From assembly GCA_964580655.1 (NCBI GenBank), contig CAZOMR010000120.1, positions 1-9,916 on the forward strand: 9,916 bases of DNA. Direction: 5' to 3'. This document shows positions 6,173-9,916 of the stretch, piece by piece. The notes under the pieces were generated by a model that saw only the letters and a program-made list of their open reading frames with translations, searched no databases and had not been told where the DNA came from. The stretch's first letter is position 1, and the number at the start of each line of letters is the position of its first letter. A program made the translations under genes and the position numbers. Source of the DNA: CAZOMR01 sp964580655. GTDB taxonomy: Bacteria; RBG-13-61-14; CAZOMR01.

Positions 6173-7219
6173 ATGGAGACAGGATCGCCCAGGCTTAAAC
6201 ACACACTCTTTCTGGCTCTGGCGATCCTGATCCCGCTTTCCATAATTCTTTGCGCCGCGGAGTTGACCACGCGATATTTTGATCCACAAATCCGCGGGAA
6301 ACAGGGTCTGCAAAACCCCTTCTGGGCGCATCATCCCACCCGGCATCATGCCTTGAAGCCCGGAGATTATGCGGATACGATCTGGGGAATTTTCTTCCAT
6401 GTCAATAAGCTGGGCTTCCGTGGGCCGGAGATCTCGAAGGACAAGCCTCAAGGGACCATGCGGATTTTATGCCTGGGAGACTCCATCACCATGGGATCAG
6501 CTTTGCCGGAAGAGGCTGTCTATCCACGGATAGTGGAGGGAATACTCCTTGAAAGGTATCCGGGGCATCGGTTCGAGGTGATCAATATGGGGGTCTCAGG
6601 TTACGACATAGAGGAGGAACATCTTCAGTTCAAGGAGGAAGGACTTTTGCTTTCACCGGATGCAGTGGTTGTGCAGTTCTGCCTGAATGATGTTCCGAGT
6701 GTGGAATTCGTTGACCTGATCAACCCCTTGCGTGAACTTGACATCCCGGGAAAAAGATTCCTGCTTGCGCACCTCGCGCTGGCAAGGTTCTTGAGGGAGC
6801 GCTACAATCGTCTCGGACTTAAAAATGCCTTTCTCGGAGTGGATCATCTTTTTGAAATGGACCCGGAAAGCCCACAAGCGCAGAGGATTGAAAAAGGATT
6901 CAGTGAATATGAAACAAGGCTTCGCGAGATCGCAAGCCTCTGTCGCAAAAGGGGGGTCAGGTTTCTTCTTCTCATCGTGCCCCATCGCGCACAGTTCGAT
7001 GACCGGAGAGCCCGATACATCCCCCAGAAACGCCTGATCGCGCTCGGCAGGGAATCCGGCTTCGATGTGCTTGACCTTGTTCCTCTATTCTCCTCGCTCG
7101 AAAAGCTACCCTATGCTTTCCCCGATCCGGTGCATCCTGATCCGATCGGACATAAAATCATTGCAGGGGCTATCGTCCAGTGGCTCGAGTCCGGAATTGA
7201 AGACATCCCCCTGAAGTAG
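6173..7219 (+). CDS. Membrane-anchored SGNH/GDSL-family hydrolase
   Basis: This 348-residue protein starts with a short basic segment and a hydrophobic helix (about 11-29) that should act as an uncleaved signal anchor, placing the catalytic domain outside the inner membrane. The hydrolase domain begins near residue 96. Block I is CLGDSIT with nucleophile Ser104, block II is NMGVSGYD with Gly140, block III is CLND with Asn172, and block V is DPVH with Asp318 and His321. All SGNH catalytic and oxyanion positions are therefore present. Members are esterases, lipases or carbohydrate O-acetyl transferases/esterases; I cannot name the substrate. The start at 6173 has no clear ribosome binding site. 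It follows the mqnA stop by 15 bases, suggesting coupled translation at the end of the operon. Its stop lies 55 bases from the convergent dnaB stop. Confidence 0.88.
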   Translation: METGSPRLKHTLFLALAILIPLSIILCAAELTTRYFDPQIRGKQGLQNPFWAHHPTRHHALKPGDYADTIWGIFFHVNKLGFRGPEISKDKPQGTMRILCLGDSITMGSALPEEAVYPRIVEGILLERYPGHRFEVINMGVSGYDIEEEHLQFKEEGLLLSPDAVVVQFCLNDVPSVEFVDLINPLRELDIPGKRFLLAHLALARFLRERYNRLGLKNAFLGVDHLFEMDPESPQAQRIEKGFSEYETRLREIASLCRKRGVRFLLLIVPHRAQFDDRRARYIPQKRLIALGRESGFDVLDLVPLFSSLEKLPYAFPDPVHPDPIGHKIIAGAIVQWLESGIEDIPLK

Positions 7220-7274
7220 GACTCAAACGAGATCACGGGGATTGGTGTGTTCGGACTTGAAAACCTTTTTCCGC

Positions 7275-8696
7275 TCAGGTAGAAATCTCAGGCACGTAAT
7301 CATCGGTATAGCGGCTTTCAAGTGGTTTGAATGAGGTGTATTCGGAAAAGAAGTTAAGCGGGACCATGCCCAGCGGGCCGTTGCGCTGTTTTGCAATGGT
7401 CAGTTCGGCATAATGTTCATCAGCCTCTATTATGGCCTCTGAATCATCATCCATGTTGGGATTAGTCATCTCTCCATAAGCCCCTTTTACCTTCTTTTTG
7501 AACAAGCAGGGCCGTATCAGGAACAGCACCACATCTGCGTCCTGCTCTATCGCGCCCGACTCGCGAAGATCAGCGAGCCGAAGGGTTTTTTCCTCCCTCT
7601 GCTCCACCGCCCGGTTGAGTTGGGAGATGGCTAATACCGGAACCTTCAACTCCTTTGCCATGGCCTTGAGCCCGCGTGAGATATCCGAGACCTCCTGCTC
7701 CCGGCTGTAACTGCGACGGCGGAGTTCCGAGCCGCGGATGAGTTGCATGTAATCCACAACAATCAGGTCCAGTCCGAACTCGGACTTGATCCGGCGGCTT
7801 CTGGCCTTCATCTCAAGGACAGAGAGACTGGAAGAGTCATCAATGAAGATGGAGGCCTCGGAGAGTATCCCGGCCGCGGTGGTGAGACCGGGCCAGTCTT
7901 TTTTAGAGATCATGCCGGTGCGAAGCTTCTTCAGGTTAAACTCGGCCTCGGAACAAAACATCCGCATTACCAGTTGCTCACGCGCCATCTCCAGGGAGAA
8001 GAATACCACGGTCTTGTTGTGCTTGACCGCGGCGTTCCGCGCCATGTTCAGCGCGATCGCGGTCTTGCCATGTGAGGGCCTTCCCGCCAGGACTATCAGG
8101 TCCGAGGGCTGGAATCCCGATGTTAGCATGTCAAGGTCATTGAACCCGGTGGGCACCCCTGTGATCACCTGTTTCCTTTGAGCGAATTCCTCTATGATCT
8201 CAAAGCTGTGCTTGACCAGGGTGCGCATGGGCTGGTAAGGAGTGCCGGTCTGGTCCATGGAGATGTCCAGAATCTTGTTCTCCGCGCGGTCTAGAAAATT
8301 CTCCAGCTCCTCAGGCTCGTCGTAGGCCTCGCTTATGATATGAGTGGCCTCGTTGATCAGCCTCCTGAGTAAAGATTTCTCCCGCACCAGCCTGGCCCAG
8401 TAGTCCACATTAGCCGCAGTAGGAACACGGTCGGCCAGCGCGGAAACCCCTGCCGCTCCACCGGCCTTGTCCAGATTCCCCTCACCCTTCAGGTGATCTG
8501 AAAGGCTGATCAGGTCAAGCGGCCGGCCCTTTTCCCTCAGCCGGCAGATGGCCTCGAAGATGAGCCGATGCGACTCCAGGTAAAAATCAGCCGCGCTGAC
8601 CATGTCCATAACCCTGTCAAAGCAGTTCTCATCCAAAAGAAGAGCGCCTAACACCGCCCGCTCGGCTTCCAGGTTCTGGGGGGGAACCCGTTCCAT
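7275..8696 (-). CDS. dnaB: Replicative DNA helicase
   Basis: DnaB is the hexameric helicase that unwinds the replication fork and binds primase. This 473-residue protein has the N-terminal domain starting PPQNLEAERAVLGALL (5-20), a linker helix region, and the RecA-like domain. That domain has Walker A GRPSHGKT (205-212), FFSLEMAREQL (232-242), Walker B LIVVDYMQLI (311-320), SQLNR (358-362), LRESGAIEQDAD (377-388) and AKQRNGP (435-441). His209 sits in Walker A where Met or Val is common. The stretch between LFLIR (391-395) and the AELTIAKQRNG strand is 34 residues, about 20 longer than in Escherichia coli DnaB from memory, and is rich in Lys then Asp. I see no intein. The start is set by the strong site at 8702-8708. 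It is transcribed toward the SGNH gene and divergently from the DUF72 gene; no rplI or alr neighbour is present. Confidence 0.97.
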   Translation of the reverse strand: MERVPPQNLEAERAVLGALLLDENCFDRVMDMVSAADFYLESHRLIFEAICRLREKGRPLDLISLSDHLKGEGNLDKAGGAAGVSALADRVPTAANVDYWARLVREKSLLRRLINEATHIISEAYDEPEELENFLDRAENKILDISMDQTGTPYQPMRTLVKHSFEIIEEFAQRKQVITGVPTGFNDLDMLTSGFQPSDLIVLAGRPSHGKTAIALNMARNAAVKHNKTVVFFSLEMAREQLVMRMFCSEAEFNLKKLRTGMISKKDWPGLTTAAGILSEASIFIDDSSSLSVLEMKARSRRIKSEFGLDLIVVDYMQLIRGSELRRRSYSREQEVSDISRGLKAMAKELKVPVLAISQLNRAVEQREEKTLRLADLRESGAIEQDADVVLFLIRPCLFKKKVKGAYGEMTNPNMDDDSEAIIEADEHYAELTIAKQRNGPLGMVPLNFFSEYTSFKPLESRYTDDYVPEIST

Positions 8697-8701
8697 ATTA
8701 A

Positions 8702-8708
8702 TCCTCCT
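8702..8708 (-). promoter_or_regulatory. Ribosome binding site of dnaB
   Basis: Read on the minus strand this is AGGAGGA, five bases before the ATG at 8696. It is a near-perfect Shine-Dalgarno sequence, the strongest in the window, and it fixes the start. Confidence 0.85.
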
Positions 8709-8783
8709 GGGTCCGGGATTGTCTTATTATCAAACCGCCTATCTTATTTAATTCATCCCGTAGAAAAAATCAAGTAAAAAACC

Positions 8784-8879
8784 CAGGGTCTCCACAGGGT
8801 CATCCATAATCAAGACGCAAGCATCAATCTGAAAACGAGACCCTTTAGTTGAAAGTTAAAAATTTTTCTCCTTTGCGTC
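8784..8879. repeat. Short direct and inverted repeats in the dnaB/DUF72 intergenic region
   Basis: CAGGGTC occurs at 8784-8790 and again at 8795-8801, an 11-base period or about one helical turn. AGGGTCTC (8785-8792) has its exact reverse complement GAGACCCT at 8837-8844. A second pair, GACGCAA (8814-8820) and TTGCGTC (8873-8879), interlocks with the first. The repeats lie upstream of the DUF72 promoter and probably upstream of the dnaB leader, so they fit protein-binding sites better than an mRNA fold. Matches of seven or eight bases can arise by chance in a stretch this size. Confidence 0.35.
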
Positions 8880-8911
8880 CCTTTACAGGTCTTTAGGATT
8901 TGCGCTAGAAT
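8858..8911 (+). promoter_or_regulatory. Sigma-70-like promoter of the DUF72 gene, with possible UP element
   Basis: TTTACA (8882-8887) and TAGAAT (8906-8911) each match the consensus at five of six positions and are 18 bases apart, giving a predicted start near 8918 and a leader of about 32 bases. An A5T5 tract at 8858-8867 falls about 50-60 bases before that start, where an UP element would contact the RNA polymerase alpha subunit. This is the best promoter candidate I can see in the window. Confidence 0.55.
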
Positions 8912-8949
8912 TATTTTGTATTCAACTGGAAAATCAGGGTTAAATTTTT

Positions 8950-9888
8950 ATGTCCGCAACTTTACGCTTCGGCACTGCAGGGTGGTCATTCCCCGATTGG
9001 GGAGGAATAGTATATCCAAAACCCAGGCCCAGAGGTTTTGACCCGCTAAGCTTTCTGAGCGAATACCTGGACACGATTGAGATCAACTCAAGCTTTTACC
9101 GACCCCCGTCCGAGAAAGACTCTTGTGTCTGGCTAAACAAAATAGAGGCCCGGCCCGAATTCCGCTTTAGTGTGAAACTGTGGCAGGGCTTCACGCACGA
9201 GCAAGAGCCCTTCGGTGCAGACGAGGTCAAAAGATTCCGCAAGGGAGTGGACATCCTTTTAGAGGCCGGGCGCCTCAGTGCAATTCTCATCCAGTTCCCC
9301 TGGGCCTTCAAGAACACAGATGAAAGCCGAAAGAGGCTTGATGCGGTGGTATCCGCGTTTTCTGATTATCCGCTGGTTCTTGAGGTCCGCCATTCTTCCT
9401 GGAACAATGAGGAATTCTATGAGAGCCTGCGAGAGAGCGGCGTGGGCTTTGTCAATATTGACCAGCCTGTCTTTTCGCGCTCTATCAAGCCTTCCGGAAA
9501 GGCCACTGCACCGGTAGGCTATGTCAGGCTCCACGGCCGCAATTATGAAAACTGGTTTAGCGAGTCCGAAGGGTCTCTGGGACATGCAAGCCGGGACGCG
9601 CGCTACGATTACCTTTATTCAATAGAGGAACTAAATCCATGGGCCCAGAACATCAAGGCGCTTGAGCGAGACTGCAGGGAAGTTTATATCATTGCCAACA
9701 ACCACTTTCAGGGAAAGGCGGTAGTCAATGCGCTTGAGCTTAAGCAGAGTTCAACCGGGGAGAAGATCAAGGTACCTGCCACACTGCTTGCAAGGTATCC
9801 GCGCCTGAAGCGGATAGCTAAAGAGGAATCCAGGAGAGAGACATACCAGCCAGACCTGTTTTGCAGCGATTCCGCAAGCAATAGGTAA
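8950..9888 (+). CDS. DUF72 (YecE-like) family protein
   Basis: This 312-residue protein has the DUF72 landmarks in order: FGTAGWSFPDW (7-17), the EINSSFYRPPS block (44-54), RFSVKLWQGFTHE (72-84), ILIQFPWAF (112-120), LVLEVRHSSW (142-151), YVRLHGRN (191-198) and YIIANNHFQGKA (246-257). The family has a TIM-barrel-like fold with conserved charged and aromatic residues at the barrel mouth, and its biochemical role is not established to my knowledge. No signal peptide is present, so it is cytoplasmic. The tail reads YQPDLF (299-304), close to the sliding-clamp-binding consensus QL(S/D)LF. The ribosome binding site is weak (CAGGG about ten bases before the ATG), but family similarity begins at residue 5, which supports this start. 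It is divergent from dnaB and has its own promoter candidate. The stop lies 28 bases before the window end. Confidence 0.9.
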   Translation: MSATLRFGTAGWSFPDWGGIVYPKPRPRGFDPLSFLSEYLDTIEINSSFYRPPSEKDSCVWLNKIEARPEFRFSVKLWQGFTHEQEPFGADEVKRFRKGVDILLEAGRLSAILIQFPWAFKNTDESRKRLDAVVSAFSDYPLVLEVRHSSWNNEEFYESLRESGVGFVNIDQPVFSRSIKPSGKATAPVGYVRLHGRNYENWFSESEGSLGHASRDARYDYLYSIEELNPWAQNIKALERDCREVYIIANNHFQGKAVVNALELKQSSTGEKIKVPATLLARYPRLKRIAKEESRRETYQPDLFCSDSASNR

Positions 9889-9916
9889 TTCTTGTCATAA
9901 CGCACCATAATCTCTA

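Noticed and set aside
7220..7274. Bidirectional terminator expected between the convergent SGNH and dnaB genes
   Set aside because: No GC-rich hairpin followed by a T-run is visible on either strand; the short T-run at 7266-7270 has no stem before it.
7275..8696. Possible intein in DnaB, a common insertion site
   Set aside because: The reading frame has near-normal length and Walker A and Walker B blocks are uninterrupted; the extra loop of about 20 residues is far too short for an intein.

Overview
The window looks like chromosomal DNA from a diderm bacterium, probably one of the deltaproteobacterial (Desulfobacterota-like) or neighbouring uncultured lineages. Base composition is a little above 50% GC by eye. 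The clues are a futalosine-route menaquinone gene (mqnA-like), a PilB/GspE secretion ATPase, a LolD-like ABC ATPase, an acyl-CoA racemase-like enzyme and a membrane-anchored SGNH hydrolase. The taxonomic placement is inference only. Gene density is high, and I see no insertion sequence, prophage, CRISPR array, tRNA or rRNA.

Layout. Positions 1-325 hold no convincing gene, but carry a perfect TTGACA -35 element and a strong ribosome binding site. These lead into a family III CoA-transferase / alpha-methylacyl-CoA racemase-like gene (326-1468). After a 203-base gap with a possible promoter comes a run of five plus-strand genes with short spacings, probably one operon: gpsA (1672-2676), a PilB/GspE-type ATPase (2750-4612), a LolD/MacB-type ABC ATPase (4616-5296), an mqnA-like gene (5339-6157) and an SGNH hydrolase (6173-7219). 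The replicative helicase gene dnaB (8696-7275) converges on this run from the minus strand. A 253-base divergent intergenic region separates dnaB from a plus-strand DUF72 gene (8950-9888), which has the best sigma-70-like promoter in the window.

How they fit together. gpsA feeds phospholipid synthesis and mqnA feeds membrane quinone synthesis. The PilB-like and LolD-like ATPases would energise envelope export machines, and the SGNH protein would act on an acyl or acetyl ester at the outer face of the inner membrane. The operon therefore has a cell-envelope theme, although neither ATPase has its membrane partner here. dnaB belongs to replication. The DUF72 protein beside it ends in a QPDLF tail that resembles a sliding-clamp-binding peptide.

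No wholly new system is evident. The points most worth a second look are: the MqnA homologue has Glu where the family has a conserved active-site Asn; the PilB-like ATPase has a degenerate c-di-GMP-type N-terminal motif; the two ATPase genes sit three bases apart without cognate membrane genes; the DnaB has a longer C-terminal loop; and the DUF72 protein has the clamp-like tail.
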